Below are positions 17,263 to 30,485 of a DNA stretch of 64,000 bases, in pieces. A program made the translations under genes and the position numbers. The DNA is from Humibacillus sp. DSM 29435 (GTDB taxonomy: Bacteria; Actinomycetota; Actinomycetes; Actinomycetales; Dermatophilaceae). Every line of letters begins with the position of its first letter. Position 1 is the stretch's first letter. The notes below the pieces were generated by a model. That model did not search any database. It worked only from the letters and a program-made list of their open reading frames with translations, and was not told the origin of the DNA. The DNA lies in the NCBI RefSeq assembly GCF_001758225.1, contig NZ_MAST01000005.1, positions 62,001-126,000 of the forward strand, read 5' to 3'.

Positions 17263-18522
17263 TCACGTCAGGAGCCGCTCGATGGCGTCCATGACCGCCT
17301 CGGCGACGGCGTGCTTGGAGGTGGGGCCGACGGTGACCGCCTCGTCGTCGCCCCGGCGCAGCAGGTGCACGGTCGTGTCGTCGCGACCGAAGGTGAGACC
17401 GTCTCCGACCTCGTTGACGACCTGCAGGTCACTCCCCTTGCGCGCGAACTTCGCTCGCGCGTGCTGCATGACCGAGCCGTCGGCGTCACCCGTCTCGGCC
17501 GCGAAGCTGACGATGACCGGGAGCGCGGAGCCGTGTTCGGCCCGAGTCGCCACGAGGCCCTTGACGATGTCGGGGTTCTCGACCAGCTCGAGCCGCAGAC
17601 CCGCGGCCGGCTCGGCGGGGTTCTTCTTGATCTTGTGAGCGCTGGCGCTGGCGGGCCGGAAGTCGGCGGGGGCCGCCGCCATCACCACGACGTCGGCCTC
17701 GGCCGCCGCCGCGTCGACCGCCGCCTTGAGCTGTTCGGTGGTCTCGACCGCGACCAGCGTCATGCCCTCGGGGGTCGGCAGGCCCACGTTGGCCGCCACG
17801 AGCGTGACGACGGCTCCACGCGCCTGCGCCGCGCGTGCGATGGCGTAGCCCTGCTTGCCGGAGCTGCGGTTGCCGATGAAGCGCACCGGGTCGAGCGGCT
17901 CGCGGGTTCCGCCCGCAGACACGACGAAGCGCCGTCCCTGCAGCCGACCGCCAGCCGATGCCGGGCGCTCACCGGCATCCGCCACGACGGTCAGGCAGGC
18001 AGCGTAGAGGTCGGCCGGCTCGGGCAGGCGCCCCGCGCCGGTGTCAGCACCTGTGAGCCGGCCGTGCACGGGGTCGATGACGTGCGCACCCCGCTCACGC
18101 AACGTGGCGATGTTGGCGCGGGTGGCCGGGTGCTCCCACATCTCGGTGTGCATGGCCGGGGCGAACACCACCGGGCACCGGGCGGTCAGCAGCGTGCTGG
18201 TGAGCAGGTCGCCGGCCAGCCCGTGGGCGGCTTTGGCGACGAGGTCGGCCGTCGCAGGAGCGACCACGACCAGGTCGGCGTGCTGCCCGATACGCACGTG
18301 CGGCACCTCATGGACGGCGGTCCACACGTCGGTGCTGACCGGTTTGCCAGAGAGGGCCGCCCAGGTGGGGGCACCGACGAACTCGAGGGCGGCAGCCGTG
18401 GGCACGACCGTCACGTCGTGGCCGGCCTCCGTGAACAGCCGCAGCAAAGAGCACGCCTTGTAGGCGGCGATGCCACCACTGACACCGAGAACGACCCGCA
18501 GGCGGGTGCTGGAGCCGGCCAC
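17263..18522 (-). CDS. coaBC: Bifunctional CoaBC: phosphopantothenoylcysteine synthetase/decarboxylase
   Basis: Two steps of coenzyme A synthesis. The N-terminal flavoprotein CoaC domain (about 1-185) has GVSGGIAAYK, PHVRIGQHADLVVVAPATA with the active-site His, and APAMHTEMW where E. coli has PAMN. The substrate flap reads LTGADTGAGRL and lacks the Cys found in the E. coli flap, which appears to be the actinobacterial form. The C-terminal CoaB domain has VSAGGTREPLDPVR, IGNRSSGKQG, AAAPADFRP and KIKK. A TTG at 18525 directly precedes the chosen GTG; either start is possible. Eight to eleven bases separate it from rpoZ. Confidence 0.93.
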   Translation of the reverse strand: MAGSSTRLRVVLGVSGGIAAYKACSLLRLFTEAGHDVTVVPTAAALEFVGAPTWAALSGKPVSTDVWTAVHEVPHVRIGQHADLVVVAPATADLVAKAAHGLAGDLLTSTLLTARCPVVFAPAMHTEMWEHPATRANIATLRERGAHVIDPVHGRLTGADTGAGRLPEPADLYAACLTVVADAGERPASAGGRLQGRRFVVSAGGTREPLDPVRFIGNRSSGKQGYAIARAAQARGAVVTLVAANVGLPTPEGMTLVAVETTEQLKAAVDAAAAEADVVVMAAAPADFRPASASAHKIKKNPAEPAAGLRLELVENPDIVKGLVATRAEHGSALPVIVSFAAETGDADGSVMQHARAKFARKGSDLQVVNEVGDGLTFGRDDTTVHLLRRGDDEAVTVGPTSKHAVAEAVMDAIERLLT

Positions 18523-18532
18523 CAAACGCAGT

Positions 18533-18796
18533 TCAGGCCTCGGTCGGCACAGAGGTGAGCAACCGCTGGTTGATCTCGCGCAGGGCGATCGACAGCGGCT
18601 TCTCGTGAACCTCGGTCTCGACGAGCGGGCCGACGTAGTCGAGCAGGCCCTCCTGCAGCTGCGAGTAGTACGCGTTGATCTGACGGGCCCGCTGGGCCGA
18701 GTAGATGACGAGCGCGTACTTGGAGTCGGCGACGGTCAGGAGGTCGTCGATCGGCGGGTTGGTGATGCCGATGGGGGCGGCCTTGGTACCGGACAC
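18533..18796 (-). CDS. rpoZ: RNA polymerase omega subunit
   Basis: 87 residues that help assemble and stabilise RNA polymerase by clamping the beta-prime C-terminus. The actinobacterial sequence is clear: [59 protein letters not shown]. The GTG at 18796 (VSGTKAAP) is chosen over an upstream in-frame ATG because other actinobacterial omegas begin at this point. There is a 110-bp gap to gmk holding a TAAACC -10-like element, so rpoZ may have its own promoter in addition to read-through. Confidence 0.95.
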   Translation of the reverse strand: MSGTKAAPIGITNPPIDDLLTVADSKYALVIYSAQRARQINAYYSQLQEGLLDYVGPLVETEVHEKPLSIALREINQRLLTSVPTEA

Positions 18797-18906
18797 GGTG
18801 ATCTCGTTTCGTTCGGGGTGTGCATGGTTTAGACGGCCAGGGCGCACGCCGGAGCGCTTCCGAGATGCGTCCCAGGGTCGGAGCAGGGGCGGAGCCAGGG
18901 TCAGGA

Positions 18907-19524
18907 TCAGACGTCCGCCGACCCTGATCTCATCAATGATACGAGTTCTTCACTGGCCCGACGAACATCGTCGTTGACGATGACCTCGTCGAACTCGCTC
19001 TGGGCCGCCATCTCGGTGCGGGCGGTGGCCAGGCGGCGTTCGCGTTCGGACTCGTCCTCCGTGCCTCGACCGACCAGGCGTCGCACGAGCTCCTCCCAGC
19101 TGGGTGGGGCGAGAAACACGAACAGGGCGTCGGGCCATGAGTCGCGCACCTGGCGGGCACCCTGCAGGTCGATCTCCAGCAGGGCGTCGCGGCCCTCGCG
19201 GATGGCCCGCTCGACAGGCCCGCGGGGCGTGCCGTACTTCGCCGCGCCGTGCACGACGGCGTGCTCGAGAAACTCCCCGGCCAGGGCCAGCCGGTCGAAC
19301 TCCTGGTCGTCCACGAAGTGGTAGTGCACACCGTCGACCTCCCCGGGTCGCGGTGGTCGGGTCGTCATCGAGACCGAGAACCAGACACCGGGGAAGTGCG
19401 TTCGTACGTAGGCCGACATGGTGCCCTTGCCTACGGCGGTCGGACCGGCCAGCACGACGAGTCGCCCGACCCGGCGCCGAGGAGCCTCGACCGGCTTCGG
19501 CTGCTGGTCACCGTTCGACGTCAC
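18907..19524 (-). CDS. gmk: Guanylate kinase
   Basis: Phosphorylates GMP to GDP in purine metabolism. 205 residues with the P-loop GPTAVGKGT (about 27-35), the GMP-binding [22 protein letters not shown], and [11 protein letters not shown]. The first 18 residues are a polar tail. The GTG start overlaps the mihF stop (GTGA), as in other actinobacteria, so translation of the two is coupled. Confidence 0.97.
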   Translation of the reverse strand: MTSNGDQQPKPVEAPRRRVGRLVVLAGPTAVGKGTMSAYVRTHFPGVWFSVSMTTRPPRPGEVDGVHYHFVDDQEFDRLALAGEFLEHAVVHGAAKYGTPRGPVERAIREGRDALLEIDLQGARQVRDSWPDALFVFLAPPSWEELVRRLVGRGTEDESERERRLATARTEMAAQSEFDEVIVNDDVRRASEELVSLMRSGSADV

Positions 19525-19838
19525 GACTTCTCGAAACGGCGCAGCAGGGCCGCAGCCTGGTTCGCGCCCAGGCCGCGCACCCGGCGTGACTCGGCGATGC
19601 CGACCTCGGCCATGATCGCCCGGGCCCGTACCCGACCCACGCCGGGCATCGCCTCGAGCAGCTCGGTCACCTTCATCTTGCCGATGACCGGGTCGATCTT
19701 GCCGTCGTCGATGACCTCGGAGAGCGAGCCGCTCGAGTACTTCAGCCGGTTCTTCACCGCCGCTCGCTCCCGACGAGCCGCGGCGGCCTTCGCCAGCGCT
19801 GCCGCGCGTTGCTCAGGGGTGAGCGGTGGTAGTGCCAC
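19521..19838 (-). CDS. mihF: Integration host factor, actinobacterial type (mIHF)
   Basis: 105-residue basic nucleoid-associated protein. After a positively charged N-terminal helix (residues 10-35) it has the helix-two-turn-helix-like block MKVTELLEAMPGVGRVRARAIM and GLGANQAAALLRRF. This is the mIHF/sIHF family first recognised as the mycobacteriophage L5 integration host factor. It is unrelated to E. coli IHF, binds DNA with little sequence preference and shapes the nucleoid. It is the first gene of the gmk-rpoZ-coaBC-metK-priA run. Its leader contains unusual repeats (see next entry). Confidence 0.96.
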   Translation of the reverse strand: MALPPLTPEQRAAALAKAAAARRERAAVKNRLKYSSGSLSEVIDDGKIDPVIGKMKVTELLEAMPGVGRVRARAIMAEVGIAESRRVRGLGANQAAALLRRFEKS

Positions 19839-19855
19839 GGTCCAGAGTGTCCTTA

Positions 19856-19960
19856 CTGATGTGGGGCGCTGATGTGGGGCGCTGATATAGGTCGCTCATA
19901 TCGGGCGACGAAGGTGCCGCCATGGTGCACCATGGGGCGCCGACATGGGGCATCGCCTGG
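19856..19960 (-). promoter_or_regulatory. Repeat-rich leader upstream of mihF
   Basis: Within about 100 bp upstream of mihF there are several arrays. TGATGTGGGGCGC (plus-strand reading) is repeated in tandem near 19858-19884. There is a GATAT/ATATC inverted repeat (19884-19902). CCATGGTGCACCATGG (19920-19935) is a perfect 16-bp palindrome. GGCGCC/CATGGGG variants of the first unit lie just beyond. Read on the minus strand the shared core is GCCCCAYRT, seen four times. This looks like a multi-site operator or a structured leader. Autoregulation by mIHF is possible but not shown. No convincing -10 box was seen. Confidence 0.5.
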
Positions 19961-20129
19961 TGTGGCCCCGAGTGATCTGTTCCGCCCGAACCTAGCGACC
20001 CCTACGAGGGTGCCGCAACGCGGGCACCCGTGACCGCGCGGAAAGCCGGTGGTCGGCACGGCCGACACGGTCGACAAGGCGACCGGCTGGGCGCCTGGCA
20101 GCTCCCAGACCCACACGGGTGTCGAACGG

Positions 20130-20972
20130 TCAGCCCAGCAGCCCGTGCGCAACCCGCTCGGCCCGGTCGGCCAACCCGGAGACGCTGGGCCCCGCCTGCA
20201 GGATCTCGCGGCTCGAGGAGGCGAGCACCTGCGGCCGGGCCGACCCGAAGGCGAGCTCGAGGGCCGCCACGGTGCCGCCCTGGGCCCCGAACCCGGGCGC
20301 CAGCACCGGGGTGGCAGCGGTGACCAGGTCGAGACCGAGGTCGGCGACGGCGGTGCCCACGGTGGCCCCGATCACGAGCCCGACGCTACCGAGACCGCCG
20401 CGCTCGCGGGCGAGCGCGTTGTCGACGGTGGCGCCCTCGACGATCGATGCCGCCACGGAACGACCATTGCGGACGGCGTGCTGCACCGTGGCGCCTTCCG
20501 GGTTGGAGGTGAGGGCGAGCACGAAGACCCCCCGTCCGTTCTCGGCCGCGAGGTCGATGGCGGGGCGTAGCGACTCGTAGCCGAGGAAGGGGCTCACGGT
20601 GACCGCGTCGGCGGGCGCGACGGCATCCCTACCGAGCAGCGCCTCGGCGTACGCGGCCATGGTCGACCCGATGTCGCCCCGTTTGGCGTCGAGGATCGTC
20701 AAGGTGCCGCCTTCTCGCAGCTCGGTGAGCACCCTCTCGAGCACGGCGATGCCGCCACTGCCGAACACCTCGAAGAAGGCCGACTGGGGCTTGACGACGG
20801 CCACCCGCCCCGCGAACGCCTCCACGCAGGTCAAGGCGAACCGTTCGAGACCGGCCAGATCGTAGGTCAGGCCCCACGACTCGACGAGCGCCCGGTGCGG
20901 GTCGATCCCCACGCAGAGCGGACCCCTGCTGGACATGGCCTGCGCGAGCCTCGCGCCGAACCCTGGCGTCAT
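20130..20972 (-). CDS. pyrF: Orotidine 5'-phosphate decarboxylase
   Basis: Last step of de novo UMP synthesis: OMP to UMP. 280 residues of the long subfamily found in actinobacteria. VGIDPH opens the barrel, DAKRGDIGST holds the catalytic Lys/Asp cluster, and APGFGAQGG is the phosphate loop. It lies 54 bases after pyrD, the only non-overlapping junction in the pyr run, so it could be read through or have its own ribosome binding site. The 291-bp spacer beyond its stop holds the mihF leader repeats. Confidence 0.95.
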   Translation of the reverse strand: MTPGFGARLAQAMSSRGPLCVGIDPHRALVESWGLTYDLAGLERFALTCVEAFAGRVAVVKPQSAFFEVFGSGGIAVLERVLTELREGGTLTILDAKRGDIGSTMAAYAEALLGRDAVAPADAVTVSPFLGYESLRPAIDLAAENGRGVFVLALTSNPEGATVQHAVRNGRSVAASIVEGATVDNALARERGGLGSVGLVIGATVGTAVADLGLDLVTAATPVLAPGFGAQGGTVAALELAFGSARPQVLASSSREILQAGPSVSGLADRAERVAHGLLG

Positions 20973-21026
20973 CCTCGTTCTCCTGGGTCTGCTGGTCGGG
21001 TGTGCGAAGTACCGTGCGGGGCCGGC

Positions 21027-21974
21027 TCAGCGCACATGGGCGATACCGACCACGTCGGCGAAGGAGGCGAACCCCTTGGTCTCGAGCAGCTCGGTCAGCT
21101 CGGCGAGAACGCGCATCGGAGCCGACGGGTCGTTGAAGGTCGCGGTGCCGACCTGCACGGCGCTCGCCCCCGCCGCCACGAGCTCGAGCGCGTCGTTGCC
21201 GGTGCGCACGCCACCGACCCCGATGATGGGCACGGTGGGGATGCGGCCCTCGAACATCGCCTGGCGCACCTGCCAGATCGCCCGCACCGCCACCGGTCGG
21301 ATGCCGGGCCCGGACAGTCCGCCCGTCACGCCGCCGAGCTGGGGGCGGAGCCGGTCGGTGTCGATCGCCATGCCGAGCAGGGTGTTGATCATGGTGAGCC
21401 CGTCAGCCCCCGCCTTGACGCAGGCCGCGGCGATGGTCGTGATGTCGGTGACGTCGGGGCTCAGCTTGGCGAAGATCGGCACGTCGCGGGGCAGCTGCTC
21501 GCGCACCAGGGCCACCACCTTGGCCGACGCCAACGGGTCGCAGGCGAAGACGAGGCCGCGGTTCGCAACGTTGGGGCACGAGATGTTGACCTCGACCCCA
21601 GCCACACAGCCGAAGGCTGGGCTGGCGCGCAACGCGGCTGCGACATGGGCGAACTCGGTGCTCGAGCCGCCGGCGATGGACGGCAGCACGGTGGCCCCCA
21701 CCGAGGCGAGCCACGGCAGGTCGTGCTCGACGAACGCCGCGATGCCGGGGCCCTGCAGACCGATGGAGTTCAGCATGCCCGACGGCGTCTCGGCCATCCG
21801 AGGGGTGTCGCGCCCCGACCGGGGGTCGGCCATGACCGACTTCGTGACGAAGGCCCCGAGCCCTGCGACGTCGAAGAAGCGGTGCAGCTCCTGGCCGTTC
21901 GCCGCGCATCCGGATGCCGTCATGAGGGGGTTCGCCAGTCGCCGCCCGGAGAGCGTCGTGGACATCTCGACCAT
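21027..21974 (-). CDS. pyrD: Dihydroorotate dehydrogenase, class 1B catalytic subunit
   Basis: Oxidises dihydroorotate to orotate with FMN. 315 residues: GRRLANPLMTASGC, GFVTK-like TKSVMADPRSGR, VEVNISCPNV with the catalytic Cys of class 1 enzymes, and GVGGVRTGNDALE at the phosphate site. The Cys rather than Ser base and the adjacent pyrK show it is the NAD-dependent, cytosolic 1B type, not the membrane class 2 enzyme of mycobacteria. The ATG overlaps the pyrK stop by one base (TGATG). Confidence 0.95.
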   Translation of the reverse strand: MVEMSTTLSGRRLANPLMTASGCAANGQELHRFFDVAGLGAFVTKSVMADPRSGRDTPRMAETPSGMLNSIGLQGPGIAAFVEHDLPWLASVGATVLPSIAGGSSTEFAHVAAALRASPAFGCVAGVEVNISCPNVANRGLVFACDPLASAKVVALVREQLPRDVPIFAKLSPDVTDITTIAAACVKAGADGLTMINTLLGMAIDTDRLRPQLGGVTGGLSGPGIRPVAVRAIWQVRQAMFEGRIPTVPIIGVGGVRTGNDALELVAAGASAVQVGTATFNDPSAPMRVLAELTELLETKGFASFADVVGIAHVR

Positions 21975-22881
21975 CAGTGCCCTCCCGTACGAGGCGCGCC
22001 TACCGCATCCGGTGGAACGTGGGCTCCGCTGCCGGAGAACGCATCCCAGCGCACGCGGTCGCCGCGGAAGACCGGCCCCTCGACGCACGAGCGCACCATG
22101 CGCGTCAGGCCGTCGTTGCCGACCACGGGCATGACACAGGTCATGCAGATTCCGATACCGCACGCCATCGACTCCTCGACGGCGACCTGGGCGACCGCGC
22201 CGTGGGCCGAGGCGATCTCGGTGATCGAATGCAGCATCCCCATCGGCCCGCACCCGTAGACGACACCGGCACCCGAGCTGGTGATCACCTCGGGCAGCAC
22301 GTCGCTGACCCACCCCCGCTGCCCCGCCGACCCGTCGTCGGTGGTGACGGTGACTCCGTCGCTGCTGCGCCGGGCGAGGGTGACTCCGAAGAGCTTGTCC
22401 TCACTCGCCGCGCCCAGCACCATCTCGACATGACACCCGCGAGCCCTCAGCTCGGCGGCCAACCAGAAGAGGGGTGCGCTGCCGTACCCCCCTCCGACGA
22501 GAACGCACGCGACCGGCTCGGTCGGCAGCGGGAAGGCCCGCCCGAGCGGCCCCACGACGTCGATGAGGTCGTGGGCCTGCCGCGAGGCGATCCACCGCGT
22601 GCCGGCCCCGACCGCAGAGACGACGATCTCGACGGTGCCGCCGTAGGTGCCGCTCGGGCTGACCTTGTGGATCGAGAACGAGCGGCGCAGCAGGGTGCTG
22701 CTCGACTCGCCGCCGACCGCCAGGGCGACGAACTGACCCGGGCGGGCCAGCTCGGCCACGCCGGGCGCGACGAGCGTCAGGTGCTGGTACGAGCCGACCC
22801 GCCGGGTCGCGATCACCTCGGCCTGCTCCTGGGTGACCCGGGCCCGCCGGCCGGGTGACACGGGCTGGGTCACCAGGTCGC

Positions 22882-22885
<4 letters not shown>
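21974..22885 (-). CDS. pyrK: Dihydroorotate dehydrogenase electron transfer subunit
   Basis: FAD and 2Fe-2S protein that passes electrons from PyrD to NAD. 303 residues: [11 protein letters not shown] is the FAD-binding RxxS motif, [10 protein letters not shown] the NAD-binding glycine loop, YGCGPMGML, and [10 protein letters not shown] followed by RSCVEGP gives the four cluster Cys. About 30-40 residues longer than firmicute PyrK because of N- and C-terminal tails. The GTG overlaps the carB stop (GTGA), and its own stop overlaps pyrD. Confidence 0.95.
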
Positions 22886-26201
<3,316 letters not shown>

Positions 26202-26202
<1 letters not shown>

Positions 26203-27371
26203 CAGACCGAGACCTCCGAGGTCTCGAGCATGAGATCGCTGAACCGGTCGAAGAGGTAGGCAGCGTCGTGAGGTCCGGCCGCCGCCTCGGGGTGGTACTG
26301 CACCGAGAACGCAGCCAGGCGTCCGGCGCGGCGTAGCTCCAGCCCCTCGACGACATCGTCGTTGAGGCACACGTGCGAGACGTGCGCCTGCCCGAAGGGG
26401 GTCTGGCTCGTGGCGTCGAGGGGCGCATCGACCGCGAACCCGTGGTTGTGGGCCGTCACCTCGACCTTGCCCGTCGTGCGGTCCATGACGGGCTGGTTGA
26501 TGCCGCGGTGGCCGTACTTCAGCTTGTACGTGTCGAACCCGAGGGCTCGACCGAGCAGCTGGTTGCCGAAGCAGATACCGAAGAAGGGGATGCCGCGCCT
26601 CAGCACCTCGCGCAACAGCGCGACCTCGGCGTCGGCTGTCGCCGGGTCGCCCGGTCCGTTGGAGAAGAAGACTCCGTCGGGGCCGGCGTCGCCTACCGCG
26701 AGCACGTCGTCGATGGTCGAGGCAGCGGGTAGCACGTGCACCTCGATACCGCGTCGGGCCAGCAGCAGAGGCGTCATGGCCTTGATGCCCAGATCGAGCG
26801 CGGCCACCGTGAACCGCTTCTCGCCCTCGGCCGCCACGACGTAGCGATGGTCGGTACTGACCTCGGCCGCGAGGGCGGCCCCGGTCATCTGCGGGCTGTT
26901 CTTGACCAGGTCGAGCAGCTGGGGCGTGGGCCGTTCGGCGGCGGCGCCGCTGAACAGCCCGACCCGCATCGAGCCTCGTTCGCGCAGATGACGGGTCAGG
27001 GCGCGGGTGTCGATCTGACAGATCCCGACCACCTGTTGCGCACGCAGCTCGTCCTCGAGACTGCGAGACGAGCGCCAGTTCGAGGGCCGGATGGCGGGGT
27101 CACGCACGACGTAGCCCGCGGCCCAGATGCGGCTGCTCTCGTCGTCGTCGATGTTGACACCGGTGTTGCCGACGTGGGGAGCAGTCATCACGATGACCTG
27201 CCGGTGGTAGCTGGGGTCGGTGAGCGTCTCCTGGTAACCGGTCATCCCGGTGGAGAACACGGCCTCGCCCACCGTCTCGCCGACGGCGCCGTAGGAGGAG
27301 CCCCGAAAGAGTCGACCGTCCTCGAGCACGAGTACGGCCTCGTCTCGGTGCTGGCTGGGCAGGTTCAGCAT
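26202..27371 (-). CDS. carA: Carbamoyl-phosphate synthase small subunit
   Basis: Glutamine amidotransferase subunit. 389 residues: N-terminal domain with [18 protein letters not shown]-terminal class I amidotransferase with [20 protein letters not shown] (nucleophile Cys), and [12 protein letters not shown] with the catalytic His and Glu. It supplies ammonia to CarB through the known internal tunnel. The start overlaps the pyrC stop (TGATG) and its stop overlaps carB, so stoichiometric translation is likely. Confidence 0.98.
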
Positions 27372-28684
27372 CAGTTCTCGCTCTCGGTCACGGTGGTCAG
27401 CTCTCGTTCGGTGGTGTGTGTGACGGCGCCTCGGAGCAGTGTCGTCACGACCGCGCCCCGGAAGGTTCGCCCGTGCCACGGGTTGTTGCGACTTCGGCTG
27501 CGGCTCGTCGCGGCATCGACGGTCACCTCTCGGTCGGGGTCGATCAGGGTGATGTTGGCCGGGTTGCCGACCTCGAGCGGCATCCCGTGCCCCTGGAGGC
27601 GACCGATCCGCGCGGGGGCACTCGACATGACCCGGGCCACATCGGCCCACCCGAGCAGTCCTGGTCGCACGAGCAGGTCGCTGACCACGGCGAGTGCCGT
27701 CTCGAGGCCGAGCATGCCGAAGGCCGCGTCGACGAAGGCGTGCTCCTTGTCGTGGCGCGCGTGCGGCGCGTGGTCGGTGGCTACCGCGTCGATCGTGCCG
27801 TCGACGAGCCCTGCACGCAGAGCCTCGATGTCATCGGAGGGTCGCAGCGGCGGGTTGACCTTGTACACCGGGTCGTAGCCGCTCAGCAGGTCGGTGGTGA
27901 GGGCGAGATGGTGGGGGGTGACCTCGGCCGTCACGTCGATGCCCCGGGCCTTGGCCCAGCGGATCACCTCGACGGTACCGGCGGTCGACACGTGCGCGAC
28001 GTGCACCCTCGAGCCCGTGTGGCGCGCCAGCATCACGTCTCGGGCGACGATCGACTCCTCCGCGATGCCCGGCCACCCGGGAAGTCCGAGGCGGCCCGAG
28101 AGCTCCCCCTCGTGGCAGCAGGCGGACGCGTCGGCGAGCCGAGGGTCCTGGGAATGCTGGGAGATGACGCCGTCGAAGGCCCGGATGTACTCGAGCGCCC
28201 GGCGCATGATGCGGCTGTCGTGCACGCAGTGGCCGTCGTCGGAGAAGACCCGCACCCGGGCCCGCGAGCGGGCCATCAACCCGAGCTCGGCCAGCTCGGC
28301 CCCTTCGAGGGCCTTCGTGACCGCGCCCACGGGCACGACGTCGGTCAGGCCGCAGGACCGCCCGAGGTCGAGCACGCGTTCGGCCGCCTCGGCAGTGTCA
28401 GTGACGGGTGAGGTGTTGGCCATCGCGAACACGGCCGTGAACCCACCGGCGGCGGCCGCCGCCGACCCGGTGGCGATCGTCTCGGCGTCCTCTCGCCCGG
28501 GCTCCCGCAGGTGCACGTGCAGGTCGACCAGCCCCGGGAGGGCGACCAGCCCGTCTGCGTCGATGGTCAGGTCGACGCGCTCGCTACCGAGCGAACCGAC
28601 CTTGCGGATGACGCCGCCTTCGACGAGCAGGTCGGTCGCGTCGGCGCCGAGCGGCCGGGCCCCCTTGATCAGCAACCTGCTCAC
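27371..28684 (-). CDS. pyrC: Dihydroorotase, class I
   Basis: Zinc enzyme closing carbamoyl aspartate to dihydroorotate. 437 residues: [10 protein letters not shown] (two zinc His), [27 protein letters not shown], and ATDHAPH with the catalytic Asp. Class I by length and motifs. Near the C-terminus [16 protein letters not shown] resembles the SrNnPf segment common in this class. The GTG at 28684 overlaps the pyrB stop (GTGA). Another in-frame GTG lies two codons upstream. Confidence 0.96.
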   Translation of the reverse strand: MSRLLIKGARPLGADATDLLVEGGVIRKVGSLGSERVDLTIDADGLVALPGLVDLHVHLREPGREDAETIATGSAAAAAGGFTAVFAMANTSPVTDTAEAAERVLDLGRSCGLTDVVPVGAVTKALEGAELAELGLMARSRARVRVFSDDGHCVHDSRIMRRALEYIRAFDGVISQHSQDPRLADASACCHEGELSGRLGLPGWPGIAEESIVARDVMLARHTGSRVHVAHVSTAGTVEVIRWAKARGIDVTAEVTPHHLALTTDLLSGYDPVYKVNPPLRPSDDIEALRAGLVDGTIDAVATDHAPHARHDKEHAFVDAAFGMLGLETALAVVSDLLVRPGLLGWADVARVMSSAPARIGRLQGHGMPLEVGNPANITLIDPDREVTVDAATSRSRSRNNPWHGRTFRGAVVTTLLRGAVTHTTERELTTVTESEN

Positions 28685-29661
28685 GCGGACACGCTCCTTT
28701 CCACATCGTCTCTGGTCGACTCGTCGCCGGCGAGCAGGTGGTAGAGCACCGCCATTCGCACGGCCACACCGGCCGACACCTGGTCGAGCACGACCGACTG
28801 GGGCGCGTCTGCGGCATCCGCCGCGATCTCCAGGCCCCGGTTCATCGGCCCCGGATGCATCACGAGAACCTCGGGGTTGCGGGCCACGAGGCGCTCGAGC
28901 CGCTCGCGCGTCAGCCCGTACCCGACCGTGTACTCGCGCGCCGTCGGGAAGTAGCCGCCGCTCATCCGTTCCCGCTGCACCCGGAGCATCATGACGGCGT
29001 CTACCGGGTCGTCGCTGTCGATGACGGCATCGAGGTCCCAGCCGGTCGCGAACCCATCGGTGGCGCTCCACGTGCCGATTCCGCTCGGCATCAGGGTCGG
29101 GGGGGCAACGACGGTCACCCGGGCCCCGAGGGTCTTCAGGGTGATCACGTTGCTGCGAAAGACTCGCGAGTGCGTCAGGTCGCCCACGAGCACGATGTGC
29201 CGCCCGTCGAGCTCGCCGAGGCGGGTGCGCAAGGTATAGGCGTCGAGCAGGGCCTGCGTGGGGTGCTCGTGCATACCGTCACCGGCGTTGATGACGCTGG
29301 CCCGCACCCACTGCGCCACCTGGTGGCAGGCCCCCGATGCCTGATGACGGATCACGAGGGCGTCCACCGACATCGCGTCGATGGTGCGTGCGGTGTCGCG
29401 CAGGCTCTCGCCCTTGCTTGTCGAGCTGCCCTTGCCCGAGAGGTTGATGGTGTCGGCCGACATCCACTTCCCGGCGATCTCGAAGGAGCTTCGGGTGCGG
29501 GTGGAGTCCTCGAAGAACAGGTTGATCACCGTGCGGCCACGCAAGGTCGGAACCTTCTTCACGTCGCGGCGCTGCAGGTCATGCATCGAGACCGCCGTCT
29601 CGAGAATGGCGATGGTCTCCTCCCGAGAGAGGTCGGCCGAGCTGATCAAGTGGCGGGTCAT
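28681..29661 (-). CDS. pyrB: Aspartate carbamoyltransferase catalytic subunit
   Basis: Condenses carbamoyl phosphate with aspartate, the committed step. 326 residues: [13 protein letters not shown] (carbamoyl phosphate loop), [26 protein letters not shown] and HPGPMNRG. No regulatory pyrI gene is present, as usual in Gram-positives, where control is exerted through PyrR. The ATG overlaps the pyrR stop (ATGA). Confidence 0.97.
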   Translation of the reverse strand: MTRHLISSADLSREETIAILETAVSMHDLQRRDVKKVPTLRGRTVINLFFEDSTRTRSSFEIAGKWMSADTINLSGKGSSTSKGESLRDTARTIDAMSVDALVIRHQASGACHQVAQWVRASVINAGDGMHEHPTQALLDAYTLRTRLGELDGRHIVLVGDLTHSRVFRSNVITLKTLGARVTVVAPPTLMPSGIGTWSATDGFATGWDLDAVIDSDDPVDAVMMLRVQRERMSGGYFPTAREYTVGYGLTRERLERLVARNPEVLVMHPGPMNRGLEIAADAADAPQSVVLDQVSAGVAVRMAVLYHLLAGDESTRDDVERSVSA

Positions 29662-30248
29662 CGCGCCTCCCCTCCGCTGATACGCACGACGTCGAGCCCG
29701 TCGACCTCCACGACCCGCACCTGCACGCGTTCGTCGCGGGAGGTGGGCAGGTTCTTCCCGACGTGGTCGGCGCGGATCGGCAGCTCTCGATGGCCCCGGT
29801 CGACGAGCACGGCCAGACGCACTGCGCGCGGGCGGCCCAGCTCGGCGAGCGCGTCGAGGGCGGCCCGGATCGTGCGACCGGAGTAGAGCACGTCGTCGAC
29901 GAGCACCACCACCTTGTCGTCGATGCCCTCGGGGGGAATGTGTGAGCGGTGTGCCGGGCGCATCGGATGCCGCCTGAGGTCGTCGCGGTACAAGGTGATG
30001 TCGAGCTCACCGACCGGTACGTCGATCCCCTCGACGGCGCCGATCGCTGCCGCGAGACGTCGCCCGAGCGGCGCACCGCGGGTCGGGATGCCGAGCACGA
30101 CGAGGTTCTCGGCCCCCTTGTTGCGTTCGATGACCTCGTGGCCGATGCGCCGCAACGCCCGGGAGATGTCGTCACCGGAGAGCACGTCACGGGCACCGTC
30201 GGGCGCCTTCGAGGTGGGCTCGGACTCGGTCAGGTCTGGGCAGGACAT
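29658..30248 (-). CDS. pyrR: PyrR: pyr operon regulator / uracil phosphoribosyltransferase
   Basis: 196 residues of the type I phosphoribosyltransferase fold. [25 protein letters not shown] and [22 protein letters not shown] (PRPP-binding loop) are all intact, so the enzyme activity is probably kept. PyrR binds UMP and a leader RNA hairpin to repress pyr expression. Here the hairpin lies just upstream of its own ribosome binding site. The ATG at 30248 has the near-perfect AAGGAGGTC eight bases before it. The longer frame upstream runs through the hairpin and was rejected. Confidence 0.97.
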   Translation of the reverse strand: MSCPDLTESEPTSKAPDGARDVLSGDDISRALRRIGHEVIERNKGAENLVVLGIPTRGAPLGRRLAAAIGAVEGIDVPVGELDITLYRDDLRRHPMRPAHRSHIPPEGIDDKVVVLVDDVLYSGRTIRAALDALAELGRPRAVRLAVLVDRGHRELPIRADHVGKNLPTSRDERVQVRVVEVDGLDVVRISGGEAR

Positions 30249-30255
30249 GCCGCAG

Positions 30256-30284
30256 GACCTCCTTCCCCGCCTCACAGGACGGTG
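30256..30284 (-). promoter_or_regulatory. PyrR-binding hairpin and pyrR ribosome binding site
   Basis: On the minus strand CCGTCCTGTGAGGCGG (30267-30282) folds into a short stem-loop that carries GTCCTGTGAGGC. This matches the known PyrR RNA recognition sequence (ARUCCNGNGAGGYU in Bacillus). The pyrR Shine-Dalgarno AAGGAGGTC (30256-30264) begins only two bases after it. With no terminator in the short leader, PyrR plus UMP most likely blocks ribosome access, the translational repression described for mycobacteria. Overlapping start/stop codons would carry the effect down the operon. Confidence 0.8.
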
Positions 30285-30307
30285 GTTAAAGGATGTCGTT
30301 CCCGGGA

Positions 30308-30313
30308 AGTGTA
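30308..30313 (-). promoter_or_regulatory. Candidate -10 box of the pyr operon
   Basis: TACACT on the minus strand, about 60 bases before pyrR. Transcription from here would include the whole PyrR hairpin in a leader of about 50 nt. The -35 region (CGCAAC at 17 bp) is poor. A TTCCCGGGAA palindrome (30299-30308) abuts the box. Confidence 0.35.
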
Positions 30314-30485
30314 GCGGTCGACCGGGCCGCGTTGCGCCCGGCCTGCGGTGCGCAGACATCAACGTCGGACGAGTTTGGCCGAAACCGTGGTCTGGCCTTC
30401 AGCGTGGGTCCATACTCACGACACCGCGAGCCTCGCGTCGTCATGGCACCACAAGCTTGGGGTTCTGAACGAGGGAGATGTTCCG

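Noticed and set aside
19853-20152. 99-residue minus-strand frame in the mihF-pyrF spacer
   Set aside because: Cys/Pro/Arg-rich, contains the palindromes and repeats, no ribosome binding site or family; treated as regulatory spacer.
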